Shown one piece after another: positions 1 to 10,757 of a stretch of 64,000 bases of DNA. Position numbers and translations under genes: made by a program. The stretch's first letter is position 1, and every line of letters begins with the position of its first letter. The stretch spans positions 62,001-126,000 of the forward strand of contig NZ_LOFH01000007.1 in NCBI RefSeq assembly GCF_001469215.1. Direction: 5' to 3'. This stretch comes from Pseudoalteromonas sp. H105 (GTDB lineage: Bacteria; Pseudomonadota; Gammaproteobacteria; Enterobacterales; Alteromonadaceae). Below the pieces are notes generated by a model. The model saw only the letters and a list, made by a program, of their open reading frames with translations. It searched no databases and was not told where the DNA came from.

Positions 1-1
1 T

Positions 2-511
2 GAGAATGGCGATAGCCCATTCTGGCAATGGCTAGAAGAGCATTTTTTCTCAATGGATTTCCCAACAGCAGATTACTTAACCGGTATTGGTCAAAAAGTG
101 TTTATTGCCGAATTAATGCCAAAGTACCCTATTTATGTAAACCTGTTGAGTAAAGATGCACAAGACGTGATTGGCAAAGTTCATGACAATACACGCCCTG
201 CTATTGAGTTATTAAAAAGTGAAGGTTTCACATTTAATGGCTATGTTGATATTTTTGATGCTGGCCCAACGGTTGAAGCAAAAGTTGACAATATTGCGAC
301 CATTCGTAATGCGAAAAACTTTACTGTAAAAATTGGTGATAACAATGGTGACACATCGGTGTTGCTAGCAAACGAAAAACTAAGTGACTTTAGAGCAACC
401 ATTGCACAGCTTGACTTTGACGCGACATGCTCAGAGCTGACATTACCGCAAGCAATGGCTGATGCACTGCACTTACAAGCGGGTGATTTAGTTTCCGCTA
501 CAAGCTTATAA
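2..511 (+). CDS. astA: Arginine N-succinyltransferase, C-terminal part (cut by window edge)
   Basis: The open frame runs in from the left edge, so only about the last 169 residues are present; the family is about 340 residues long, so the N-terminal half lies outside. AstA transfers succinyl from succinyl-CoA to arginine, the first step of the AST arginine-degradation pathway in the cytoplasm. The visible part contains a FFSMDFPTADYLTG stretch followed by FIAELMPKYPIYV, and FDAGPTVEAKVDNI further on, all typical of AstA. An internal ATG at 53 is in frame but is not a start, because coding homology continues upstream of it. The next gene, astD, begins 15 bases after the stop and acts later in the same pathway, so the two are co-transcribed. 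Confidence 0.93.
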   Translation, partial: ENGDSPFWQWLEEHFFSMDFPTADYLTGIGQKVFIAELMPKYPIYVNLLSKDAQDVIGKVHDNTRPAIELLKSEGFTFNGYVDIFDAGPTVEAKVDNIATIRNAKNFTVKIGDNNGDTSVLLANEKLSDFRATIAQLDFDATCSELTLPQAMADALHLQAGDLVSATSL

Positions 512-1996
<1,485 letters not shown>

Positions 1997-2025
1997 TACC
2001 GTATTTAAATTTGGTACTAAATAAC

Positions 2026-2053
2026 TAAAAAAGCAGCCTCGGCTGCTTTTTTT
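2026..2053 (+). terminator. Rho-independent terminator after astD
   Basis: Inverted repeat AGCAGCC / GGCTGCT with a tiny loop, preceded by A residues and followed by seven T residues, 30 bases after the astD stop. Confidence 0.9.
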
Positions 2054-2142
2054 GTATTGGTTACTGAGCAAAGGTAGCAATTAAAAGCGCTTTCTGCTTA
2101 AATCATTAGAGTCCTAATAATTTTATTACAGGTGTTTTAATT

Positions 2143-2490
2143 ATGGTTTTAGATAGGCAAGGGTATGATGATCTCATCATGTATCTTACTCAAAATTTAG
2201 CGTTATTTGAGAAGCCCGGCGAAATAAAACCTGGCGCTCCTACGATAATGGAGTTAATAGAAGACGATATCGCTGAAAATGTCATGCTGTTATGCGAGCA
2301 ACACAGCGAGCTATCAACAGAGCAGCGTGGCATGATCGTGCGTGAGGTTGATGGCATTGTGTATGATTTACAAGAAGTACTCAGTAGTGTTACTAGCAAA
2401 CAGGTGACCATAGAGCAACACGCATTTATCGATGAATTTGCAGGATTAGTCAAAAATTTATTTGATAACGCTGTGGCTGAAGGGGCTTAA
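2143..2490 (+). CDS. Small DUF3802-like protein of unknown function
   Basis: A 115-residue acidic, probably helical, soluble protein without signal peptide or membrane segment. Its composition and segments such as IMELIEDDIAENVMLLCEQ and FAGLVKNLFD resemble the DUF3802 family of Shewanella, Vibrio and Pseudoalteromonas; this is recalled rather than searched. No catalytic motif is visible and no function is known to me. It has its own interval after the astD terminator and sits upstream of the OsmC-like gene, so it is probably a separate short unit or co-transcribed with it (gap 79 bases). Confidence 0.75.
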   Translation: MVLDRQGYDDLIMYLTQNLALFEKPGEIKPGAPTIMELIEDDIAENVMLLCEQHSELSTEQRGMIVREVDGIVYDLQEVLSSVTSKQVTIEQHAFIDEFAGLVKNLFDNAVAEGA

Positions 2491-2569
2491 GTAAATTGGT
2501 TGTCGCTTTTTATTGCATATGCTTGTGACTTGCATACAATCAAGAAAATAATTTTTTCAGGTTACTTAT

Positions 2570-2983
2570 ATGCAAGCGAATGTAAAATGGGTTGAAGGCG
2601 ATACATTTATTGGCCTTTCTAATTCTGGTCATAATGTTGTGTTTGATGCCGGCAGTGATAGTGCAGCGCCAAGTCCAATGGAAATGGTATTAATGTCAGC
2701 TGGATGTTGTTCATCAGTTGATGTGGTGAGTATTTTAAAAAAAACCAAACAAAACTTCTCAGATGTTCAAGTCCAGATGAACGCAGAGCGCGCTGAATCA
2801 GCTCCTCGCGTGTTCACCAAGATAAACCTACACTTTGTTGTCACTGGTGATAATGTCTCTGAGAAACACCTTGCACGTGCTGTAGAACTGTCTGCTGAAA
2901 AGTATTGCTCAGTTGCATTAATGCTTGATAAAACAGTAGAAATTACCCACAGTCATGAAGTTGTGCAACAACAGGTAAAATAA
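2570..2983 (+). CDS. OsmC family protein, YhfA orthologue
   Basis: 137 residues, aligning end to end by eye with E. coli YhfA: the start QANVKWVEGDTFIG, the centre APSPMEMVLMSAGCCSSVDV and the end SAEKYCSVALMLDKTVEITHS are nearly the same. OsmC/Ohr proteins are dimeric peroxidases with two reactive cysteines. Here C52/C53 in the AGCCS segment and the cysteine of EKYCSVA are candidates, but YhfA itself has no defined substrate. In many gammaproteobacteria yhfA is next to crp; no crp is seen here. speD follows 87 bases downstream. Confidence 0.9.
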   Translation: MQANVKWVEGDTFIGLSNSGHNVVFDAGSDSAAPSPMEMVLMSAGCCSSVDVVSILKKTKQNFSDVQVQMNAERAESAPRVFTKINLHFVVTGDNVSEKHLARAVELSAEKYCSVALMLDKTVEITHSHEVVQQQVK

Positions 2984-3070
2984 CGCTTTTTCCCGTGGTG
3001 AAATTCGTATAAAATCCGCGAACTTTCATTCTGCTGTGGCAGATTTCACTCGTTTATAGGTTGGTTTATC

Positions 3071-3883
3071 ATGAACAAACCCTTCGATAAAATTAAACTA
3101 CATGGCTTTAATAACTTAACCAAAAGTTTGAGCTTTAGTATTTACGATATTTGCTACGCAAAGACCGAACAACAGCGTAAAGAATATATTGAATATATCG
3201 ACGAACAGTATAATGCTGATCGACTAACCGATATTTTAGGTGAAGTGGTTGATATTATCGGCGCAAACATTCTTAATGTTTCTCGCCAAGATTATGATCC
3301 GCAAGGTGCCAGTGTCACAATATTGGTATCTGAGGAACCAATCGAACAACAGCAAACGTATGATGTTGACGAAACGCCTGGACCATTGCCTGACACTGTT
3401 GTTGCGCATTTAGATAAAAGCCATATCTGCGTTCACACGTATCCTGAAGCACACCCTGATGATGGTATTTGTACGTTCCGTGCTGATATCGAAGTGTCAA
3501 CGTGTGGCATTATCTCGCCACTCAAAGCGTTGAACTTCTTAATTCACAGCTTGGATTCAGACGTGGTAACAATTGACTACCGTGTACGTGGTTTTACTCG
3601 TGACGTAGATGGTGTGAAACACTATATCGATCATGCTATTAATTCGATTCAGAATTACATGACTGAAGATACCAAAGAAGCGTACCAAATGATGGACGTG
3701 AACGTGTATCAAGAAAATCTATTTCACACTAAGATGATGCTAAAAGAGACGGATTTAAATACCTATCTATTTGGTGTGTCTACAGATGACTTATCTGACG
3801 ACGAAGAAGAAGAAATTCGTTCTAAGTTAACCCGTGAGATGCAAGAGATCTTCTACGGCCGTAACTTACCAGATACAGAATAA
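3071..3883 (+). CDS. speD: S-adenosylmethionine decarboxylase proenzyme (bacterial type)
   Basis: 270 residues against 264 in E. coli SpeD. The enzyme decarboxylates SAM to supply aminopropyl groups for spermidine. It is made as a proenzyme that cleaves itself at Lys-Ser in [13 protein letters not shown]; here the serine that becomes the pyruvoyl cofactor is S117. Downstream segments [23 protein letters not shown] and [15 protein letters not shown] are strongly conserved. No speE follows directly, unlike the E. coli speED pair, so the partner spermidine synthase must be elsewhere. A strong terminator closes the gene. Confidence 0.96.
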   Translation: MNKPFDKIKLHGFNNLTKSLSFSIYDICYAKTEQQRKEYIEYIDEQYNADRLTDILGEVVDIIGANILNVSRQDYDPQGASVTILVSEEPIEQQQTYDVDETPGPLPDTVVAHLDKSHICVHTYPEAHPDDGICTFRADIEVSTCGIISPLKALNFLIHSLDSDVVTIDYRVRGFTRDVDGVKHYIDHAINSIQNYMTEDTKEAYQMMDVNVYQENLFHTKMMLKETDLNTYLFGVSTDDLSDDEEEEIRSKLTREMQEIFYGRNLPDTE

Positions 3884-3896
3884 CCTAAGTGTTTTT

Positions 3897-3932
3897 AAAA
3901 ACGGCGCATAACGAAAGTTACGCGCCGTTTTT
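3897..3932 (+). terminator. Rho-independent terminator after speD
   Basis: Stem ACGGCGC / GCGCCGT extended by AAC / GTT around a GAAA tetraloop, with A residues before and a T-run after. Confidence 0.92.
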
Positions 3933-4008
3933 GTTTGTGTAAGCTAATTAGAGTAACGTTAGCTAGGATATACAGGCTTTCGGCTATGAAAGTTTGTATA
4001 AAGTGCGC

Positions 4009-4203
4009 TCAGCGTCGCAGGTAAACTTGCCAGCAGGGTTTAGCGCCAAATAAAAAGCAAATACCAACGTCTAGCCAAACCGAACTTGCTACTAGTTGCC
4101 AACTATCAAGCTCAGTTGAGTGAAACAGTAAGGGTACTGTAATTAAAGCATGGACAAAGCAAATCAAAGCGGTGGTTGATAAGGCCGCTGTGGTTAAAGG
4201 CAT
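4009..4203 (-). CDS. Possible small membrane protein (64 residues), uncertain
   Basis: A short reverse-strand frame whose product has two hydrophobic stretches (about residues 7-27 and 35-53), as a small inner-membrane protein would. A weak cggaaa ribosome-site-like sequence precedes its ATG. It lies after the terminator of the alcohol dehydrogenase gene, so it would need its own promoter, and an 8-bp tandem repeat sits just upstream of it. I do not recognise the protein, and it could be a chance frame in the 490-base gap between speD and the dehydrogenase. Confidence 0.3.
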   Translation of the reverse strand: MPLTTAALSTTALICFVHALITVPLLFHSTELDSWQLVASSVWLDVGICFLFGAKPCWQVYLRR

Positions 4204-4241
4204 TTTCCGTATTAAGCCCTTAGCTGAAAACGCATAGGCGC

Positions 4242-4280
4242 TAGTAAGTTAGTAAGTTAGTAAGTTAGTAAGTTAGTAAG
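4242..4280. repeat. 8-bp tandem repeat, nearly five units
   Basis: The unit AGTAAGTT is repeated head to tail about 4.8 times without error. It is non-coding and lies upstream of the possible small membrane protein and downstream of the alcohol dehydrogenase terminator. Confidence 0.95.
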
Positions 4281-4307
4281 TGTAAATAAACGTATTGATA
4301 ACAGCAC

Positions 4308-4338
4308 AAAAAAGGCCGCGTAAATCACGACCTTTTTA
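4308..4338 (-). terminator. Rho-independent terminator of the iron alcohol dehydrogenase gene
   Basis: Read on the minus strand: AAAAAGG then TCGTG, a five-base ATTTA loop, CGCGG and CCTTTTTT. In RNA this gives a 12-pair stem with two G-U pairs and a U-tract. It lies 40 bases after the dehydrogenase stop. Confidence 0.85.
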
Positions 4339-4376
4339 TAGAGAAACTTTAAATGACTTACACTACATTAATGGCA

Positions 4377-5522
4377 CTACATTGCAGCAGCAAATATCTC
4401 GACAATTTCTGCATGGGTAGCTTGTTTTGGGTTAGTAAATCCACAAGCATCTTTAAGGGCGTTATCTGCTAATAGATTGAAGTCATCTATTTTAACATCT
4501 AACAGAGCTAAACCTGATGGAATATCAACCGCTTGAGATAATTCAACAATCGCACTTATTGCCGCCTCAGCTGACTCTTCAGGGGTCATACGAGTAGTAT
4601 CAACGCCCATTGCTTTAGCAACATCACCTAGTCTTTCAGGGCACACCTGCGCGTTATATCGTTGTACGTGCGGCAGCAAAATCGCATTACAAACCCCGTG
4701 AGGTAAATCGTAAAAGCCACCTAATTGATGGGCCATGGCGTGAACGTAACCTAAAGAAGCGTTATTAAACGCCATACCCGCCATAAACTGTGCATAAGCC
4801 ATTTGTTCACGAGCATTTATATCATCACCCTGTGTAACCGCAGTGCGAAGGTTTGCTTGAATTAATTCAATCGCTTTAATCGCCACCGCATCAGTTACTG
4901 GCGTAGCGTTTATAGAAACGTAGGCTTCAATCGCATGAGTTAACGCATCCATCCCCGTGGCTGCGGTTAATGATGCGGGCTTTTCTAACATCAATTCGGG
5001 GTCATTTACTGAAATCATCGGTGTAGTATGCTTATCAACGATAGCCATTTTAATATGACGTTCTTCATCGGTAATAATACAGAATAATGTCATTTCCGAG
5101 GCCGTACCTGCGGTAGTATTTATGGCAATTAAGGGCAATTGTGATTTAGTAGAGCGGTTAACCCCTTCATAATCTTTAATTTCACCGCCGTTAGTCGCCA
5201 ACAAAGCAATGCCCTTAGCACAATCATGCGGAGAGCCACCGCCTAGTGAAATAACAAAATCACAGTCATTTTGTTTTAATATCGCTAAGCCATCATTAAC
5301 ATTGCTTGTGGTAGGGTTAGGTTGAGTGCCATCAAAAACTAGCGTTTCAACATCACGTTCGGTTAATAATTTCTGAACTTTGCCTACAATACCAATGTTA
5401 ACTAGCACCGAATCAGTAACAATTAAGCCTCTTTTAAAGCTTTTAGCCTGAATACTATCAACAGCTTCTTCAAGGCAGCCAATACCCATGAGGTTGATTG
5501 AAGGGATAAAAAATCCAGCCAT
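4377..5522 (-). CDS. Iron-containing alcohol dehydrogenase, YiaY-like
   Basis: 381 residues, matching E. coli YiaY (383) over the whole length by eye. Group III alcohol dehydrogenases reduce aldehydes or oxidise alcohols with NAD(P). The nucleotide-binding [13 protein letters not shown] is at residues 94-106. The metal ligands are D192 and H196 in [12 protein letters not shown]261 in [10 protein letters not shown] and H275 in LPHGVCNA; H265 is the conserved histidine between them. The start has GGAG about nine bases upstream. It is monocistronic, with its own terminator. The physiological substrate cannot be told from sequence; YiaY has been linked to threonine or general alcohol oxidation. 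Confidence 0.92.
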   Translation of the reverse strand: MAGFFIPSINLMGIGCLEEAVDSIQAKSFKRGLIVTDSVLVNIGIVGKVQKLLTERDVETLVFDGTQPNPTTSNVNDGLAILKQNDCDFVISLGGGSPHDCAKGIALLATNGGEIKDYEGVNRSTKSQLPLIAINTTAGTASEMTLFCIITDEERHIKMAIVDKHTTPMISVNDPELMLEKPASLTAATGMDALTHAIEAYVSINATPVTDAVAIKAIELIQANLRTAVTQGDDINAREQMAYAQFMAGMAFNNASLGYVHAMAHQLGGFYDLPHGVCNAILLPHVQRYNAQVCPERLGDVAKAMGVDTTRMTPEESAEAAISAIVELSQAVDIPSGLALLDVKIDDFNLLADNALKDACGFTNPKQATHAEIVEIFAAAM

Positions 5523-5634
5523 TATAAAATCTCCATTAGTTAGAATAAATCCTTTATATAACTTATCCTAAAATAGAAGTAAGGCTTTGACTAAAATCAA
5601 ACTTTATCATTATTTAACGAACCATGGCATAGTT

Positions 5635-5901
5635 TCATAATTCAGCGAAGTAAACTATATTTAACAATAGGTTGCTAAAATATAAAGCAGAGTCTAATTG
5701 CTGTGGCGTACTTGCTTGTGCCAGCAGCAAGTTAGTGCCATTCGAATTAGGTGGAGCGATTAGTACCCAACGTTTGCCATTACCAAGATTAGTATCTTCA
5801 ATTAAATCGAATCTCAGTTTTTGAGTATAAAATGCGATGGCGTCATCGTAGTTTTCTACCACTAACGCGATGCTTCCTATGTGTTGTTTGATATTGTGCA
5901 T
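5635..5901 (-). pseudogene. 3'-truncated glyoxalase/VOC family gene
   Basis: The first roughly 70 residues (IGSIALVVENYDDAIAFYTQ, then WVLIAPPNSNGTNLLLAQA) are a clear N-terminal half of a VOC-fold protein of the usual 120-130 residues. After QQLDSA the homology stops and an unrelated hydrophobic AT-rich tail of 15 residues leads to a stop. The expected second beta-alpha-beta unit with the remaining metal ligands is absent in any frame down to the neighbouring dehydrogenase. I therefore call it a decayed gene; a functional half-domain is possible but unlikely. Confidence 0.7.
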
Positions 5902-6067
5902 TGACCTATCTTACAGATTAATAACTGTGTTTGGCTGTTCTATCACATAACAACAATTCATCAGAGGACAAAAGGCTGTGTAGAGTCGTTCATGGTTGAT
6001 TTTACCAACCATTTGACTGCTATTGTTACCACTTATATGCTGGTAAAAAACATCATTAAGGTTCAGC

Positions 6068-7549
6068 ATGCCAGCAAACTTATCTCAATCTGTATTTAGT
6101 GCCGAACAAGTACGCACACACGAACCTAGTGCGGCAGAGCAAAGCGCTGTGTCTATGTATACGCTGATGGAGCGTGCAGGTCAGGCAGTGTTTGAGCAGG
6201 CGATTAAGCATTACCCACACGCGCAAGATTATGTTGTTTTAGTTGGCGTTGGCAATAATGCGGGTGATGGCTATATTGTTGCAAGCTTGGCAAAACAAGC
6301 TGGCAAACACGTTACAGTGATTGCTGCGGCGCCAGATAAGCCTTTAACAGGCGATGCGCTTACAGCGCAAAAAGCATGGTTAGCCGTTGGTGGTGAAATA
6401 TCAAATTATGACCCGCTAACAATAAAAACTGCAGACATTATTATTGATGGTTTGCTGGGCACAGGCCTTAAAAGTGAGGTGCGAGAGCCATTTACTAAAG
6501 TAATAAAAACGGCCAACGATAGTCCCGCGCCAATTATTGCGATTGACTTACCTTCGGGTATTAATGCTGACACCGGTGTTGTACAAGGTATTGCTATTCA
6601 AGCTGAGCTTTGTGTTACGTTTGTTGGCATAAAGCAAGGATTAGTGACGGGCGAGGGCAGAGCATATACTGGTAAATATGAATTTGCAGACTTAGGCGTT
6701 GGCCAAGCGTTTATCCAATTGGCAACGCCAAGCGCTGCGCTTATTAATTATGACACTACACAAGGTTTAGCTAAGCGGCAAAACAACAGCCATAAAGGCA
6801 GCCATGGCAAGTTACTGTGTATTGGCGGCAATGCAGGCACTGCCGGTGCAATAAGGTTAACTAGCGAGGCCGTGCTTCGTACAGGCGCAGGTATGGTTAA
6901 GGTATATACTCACCCAAATTCTGCATTGGCTATCAGTATGGGTCGCCCTGAATTGATGGTGACGACAACTAATCTTCACGCAGCATTAGAATGGGCAACA
7001 TGTATCGCGATTGGCCCAGGGCTTGGCCAGGACTCATGGGCTAAATCCACCTTCGAAACGGTTATTCAACACTTTGTTGCCCACAATAAAGCAATGGTGG
7101 TCGACGCCGATGCATTAAACCTTATTGCTCAGCAATCAGCGCCTATTGCACTGAAAAACACGGTGTTCACACCGCATCCAGGCGAAGCCGCACGACTACT
7201 TGGTTGCGCCATTAGTAATATTGAATCAGATCGTTATCACAGTGCACGCAAATTGGCAGAAACATATTCAACGACCTGTGCACTCAAAGGGGCGGGCAGC
7301 ATTATCACTGACGGCACTAAAGCGTGGGTATGCACTGATGGCAACCCCGCACTAGCGGTCGGCGGCAGCGGTGATGTACTCACTGGGGTTATTGCTGGTC
7401 TTATCGCACAAGGATTAACGGTTGAGCAAGCTGCGTGTTTTGGTGTGATCTTGCATGCAAAAGCTGGAGATATAGCTGCACAACGCGACGGCGAACGCGG
7501 TATGCTACCAAGTGATTTATTTACGATAGTCAGGGAATTGGTAAACTAA
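6068..7549 (+). CDS. nnr: Bifunctional NAD(P)HX epimerase and ADP-dependent NAD(P)HX dehydratase
   Basis: 493 residues (E. coli Nnr/YjeF 515). It repairs hydrated NADH and NADPH. The N-terminal YjeF_N epimerase domain (about 1-215) shows VGVGNNAGDGYIVA. The C-terminal ribokinase-like dehydratase domain (about 225-490) shows IGPGLGQD, TPHPGEAARLLG and GSGDVLTGVIAGLIAQG. The ATG follows an AAGG about eight bases upstream. In E. coli this gene heads the operon containing tsaE, amiB and mutL. Here it stands alone, convergent with groEL and about 7.7 kb away from tsaE, with a shared bidirectional terminator. Confidence 0.93.
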   Translation: MPANLSQSVFSAEQVRTHEPSAAEQSAVSMYTLMERAGQAVFEQAIKHYPHAQDYVVLVGVGNNAGDGYIVASLAKQAGKHVTVIAAAPDKPLTGDALTAQKAWLAVGGEISNYDPLTIKTADIIIDGLLGTGLKSEVREPFTKVIKTANDSPAPIIAIDLPSGINADTGVVQGIAIQAELCVTFVGIKQGLVTGEGRAYTGKYEFADLGVGQAFIQLATPSAALINYDTTQGLAKRQNNSHKGSHGKLLCIGGNAGTAGAIRLTSEAVLRTGAGMVKVYTHPNSALAISMGRPELMVTTTNLHAALEWATCIAIGPGLGQDSWAKSTFETVIQHFVAHNKAMVVDADALNLIAQQSAPIALKNTVFTPHPGEAARLLGCAISNIESDRYHSARKLAETYSTTCALKGAGSIITDGTKAWVCTDGNPALAVGGSGDVLTGVIAGLIAQGLTVEQAACFGVILHAKAGDIAAQRDGERGMLPSDLFTIVRELVN

Positions 7550-7606
7550 AGCCGTCAGATCAAGTTTCTGGTAGCTGACAACTTAAAACTGAAAGCTATA
7601 ATACGC

Positions 7607-7632
7607 AAAAACCCAGCCGAAGCTGGGTTTTT
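7607..7632. terminator. Bidirectional terminator between nnr and groEL
   Basis: Perfect stem AAAAACCCAGC / GCTGGGTTTTT with a CGAA loop. It has T-runs in both directions, between two convergent genes. Confidence 0.93.
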
Positions 7633-7662
7633 ATAAGCGAGGTGCTTAGAGGGTGATGTTTA

Positions 7663-9342
<1,680 letters not shown>

Positions 9343-9359
9343 TTAAACGAAAAGTAGGT

Positions 9360-9647
9360 TTAGCCTACAATGCCTAAAATGTTGTCTTCACGCATGATCA
9401 GGTACTCTTGACCTTCGATCTTTTCAGCTTTTTCAACATATGAGCCGAATAACACAGTGTCACCGACTTTAACTTCTAATGCTCTTACATCACCGTTATC
9501 TAGAGTACGGCCATTACCAACAGCGACAACTTTACCGCGGGTTGATTTCTCAGCCGCAGAACCAGTTAATACTATACCGCCAGCTGATTTAGTTTCTTCT
9601 TCTAGGCGCTCAACGATCACGCGATCATGTAAAGGACGAATGTTCAT
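9360..9647 (-). CDS. groS: Co-chaperonin GroES (Hsp10)
   Basis: 95 residues. It starts with [18 protein letters not shown], contains the mobile loop ([19 protein letters not shown], about 21-39) that contacts GroEL, and ends with [16 protein letters not shown] ribosome site lies ten bases before the ATG. It is the first gene of the groES-groEL operon, and a sigma-32 type promoter is found about 105-135 bases upstream of its start. Confidence 0.99.
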   Translation of the reverse strand: MNIRPLHDRVIVERLEEETKSAGGIVLTGSAAEKSTRGKVVAVGNGRTLDNGDVRALEVKVGDTVLFGSYVEKAEKIEGQEYLIMREDNILGIVG

Positions 9648-9752
9648 TTGTTTAGTTCTCCTAACAGTTTCTGAACAGGACAGAAAAAAGTTTTGTGTGT
9701 ACCAAGGCGATTAAATCGTAGTTGTTTAACTGCCTCGGATTAGTTGTACTCA

Positions 9753-9781
9753 ATAATGGGGGTAATGCGCAAAAACCCAAG
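9753..9781 (-). promoter_or_regulatory. Sigma-32 heat-shock promoter of groES-groEL
   Basis: On the minus strand CTTGGG is followed, 14 bases later, by CCCCATTAT, a very good match to the sigma-32 consensus (CTTGAA, 13-15 bases, CCCCAT). It begins 18 bases after the fxsA stop and directs transcription into groES. A 5' leader of roughly 100 bases would result. Confidence 0.85.
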
Positions 9782-9798
9782 TGAAAAAAGTAAAAATT

Positions 9799-10275
9799 TT
9801 AATCTTTTCTCTCGTATTCACCATCAATTGTGGTTGGCTCACTCATTTTACGCGGTTCAGGCTCTTGCTGGGTCTGCTGCGCAAATGGCGAAGGGCCTTG
9901 CTGCATACCCGCGCTCATACGCACGGTTGCTTGACTAGCAAGGCCTGCGGCTAATTTATTGCGAATGGCAGGAGTTAATAATAAAAAGCCAAATACATCA
10001 GTCATAATGCCGGGTGTGACCAATAATACGCCCGCGATGATTACACATAAGCCGGTAAATAGTTCTTTGGCTGGCATTTGCCCTTGTGCCATTTGGGTTT
10101 GTACATTTTGTAATGCTCCCATACCTTGTTGTTTTACAAGTTTTGCGCCGATTATTGCGGTTAGAACCACTAATACAATCGTCGCAAATCCGCCAATGAC
10201 ATCGGCGACTTGAATCAGTAGTGCAATTTCAATGATTGGCACGAGAATAAATAACAAAAATAAAAATCTAAACAT
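9799..10275 (-). CDS. fxsA: FxsA family membrane protein
   Basis: 158 residues, the same as E. coli FxsA, whose gene also sits upstream of groES. An N-terminal hydrophobic segment (about 3-42, FLFLLFILVPIIEIALL then IVLVVLTAIIGA) and a second pair of membrane segments (about 75-105) precede a cytoplasmic Gln/Pro-rich tail. In E. coli extra FxsA sequesters PifA and relieves F exclusion of phage T7; its normal role is unknown. It points the same way as groES, but the sigma-32 promoter after its stop lets the chaperonin genes be expressed separately. Confidence 0.9.
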   Translation of the reverse strand: MFRFLFLLFILVPIIEIALLIQVADVIGGFATIVLVVLTAIIGAKLVKQQGMGALQNVQTQMAQGQMPAKELFTGLCVIIAGVLLVTPGIMTDVFGFLLLTPAIRNKLAAGLASQATVRMSAGMQQGPSPFAQQTQQEPEPRKMSEPTTIDGEYERKD

Positions 10276-10436
10276 AAAGCTCTCTAAAGTGTACTCACGT
10301 TACATCGTGATGAAATATAAATATGGGTCATCAGGTCTTTTTTCAATAGTAATAGCACAGTGGGCGCTCATGGCTACACTTTGCTTTAGCTATCAGCTAC
10401 TATGAGTTGGGCAAAACAATCAATTAAAGGTTCAAT

Positions 10437-10757
10437 ATGACGACTCATTTTCGACTTGTTTTTACCACTTGCGCTAATGCAAGTGAAGCACGTGCAATGG
10501 CGGAGCAATTAGTGACCCTTGGCCTGGCTGCATGCGTAAGTATTCTTCCAAACGTAGAGTCTGTATATATGTGGGAAGGTAAAGTGACGAACGCGACTGA
10601 ATGCAAATTGTTAATCAAAACGAAGTCTGAAAAAATGAACCAGGTTATCCAAACTATTAAAAAATTACATAGTTATGAGGTACCCGAAATTCAAGTAGTA
10701 GATGTTTCAACGGGCAACTTAGCCTATTTTAATTGGATGGATGAGGTACTTAATTAA
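10437..10757 (+). CDS. cutA: Divalent cation tolerance protein CutA
   Basis: 106 residues (E. coli CutA 112). A small trimeric ferredoxin-like protein linked to copper tolerance. The conserved core LGLAACVSILPNVESVYMWEG and the end segment HSYEVPEIQVVDV are present. Its stop codon overlaps the dsbD start by one base (taATG), the same cutA-dsbD pairing as in E. coli, so the two are translationally coupled. Confidence 0.95.
   Translation: MTTHFRLVFTTCANASEARAMAEQLVTLGLAACVSILPNVESVYMWEGKVTNATECKLLIKTKSEKMNQVIQTIKKLHSYEVPEIQVVDVSTGNLAYFNWMDEVLN

Noticed and set aside
2000..3070. crp next to the YhfA gene
   Set aside because: crp neighbours yhfA in many relatives, but no CRP-like frame exists in this interval on either strand.
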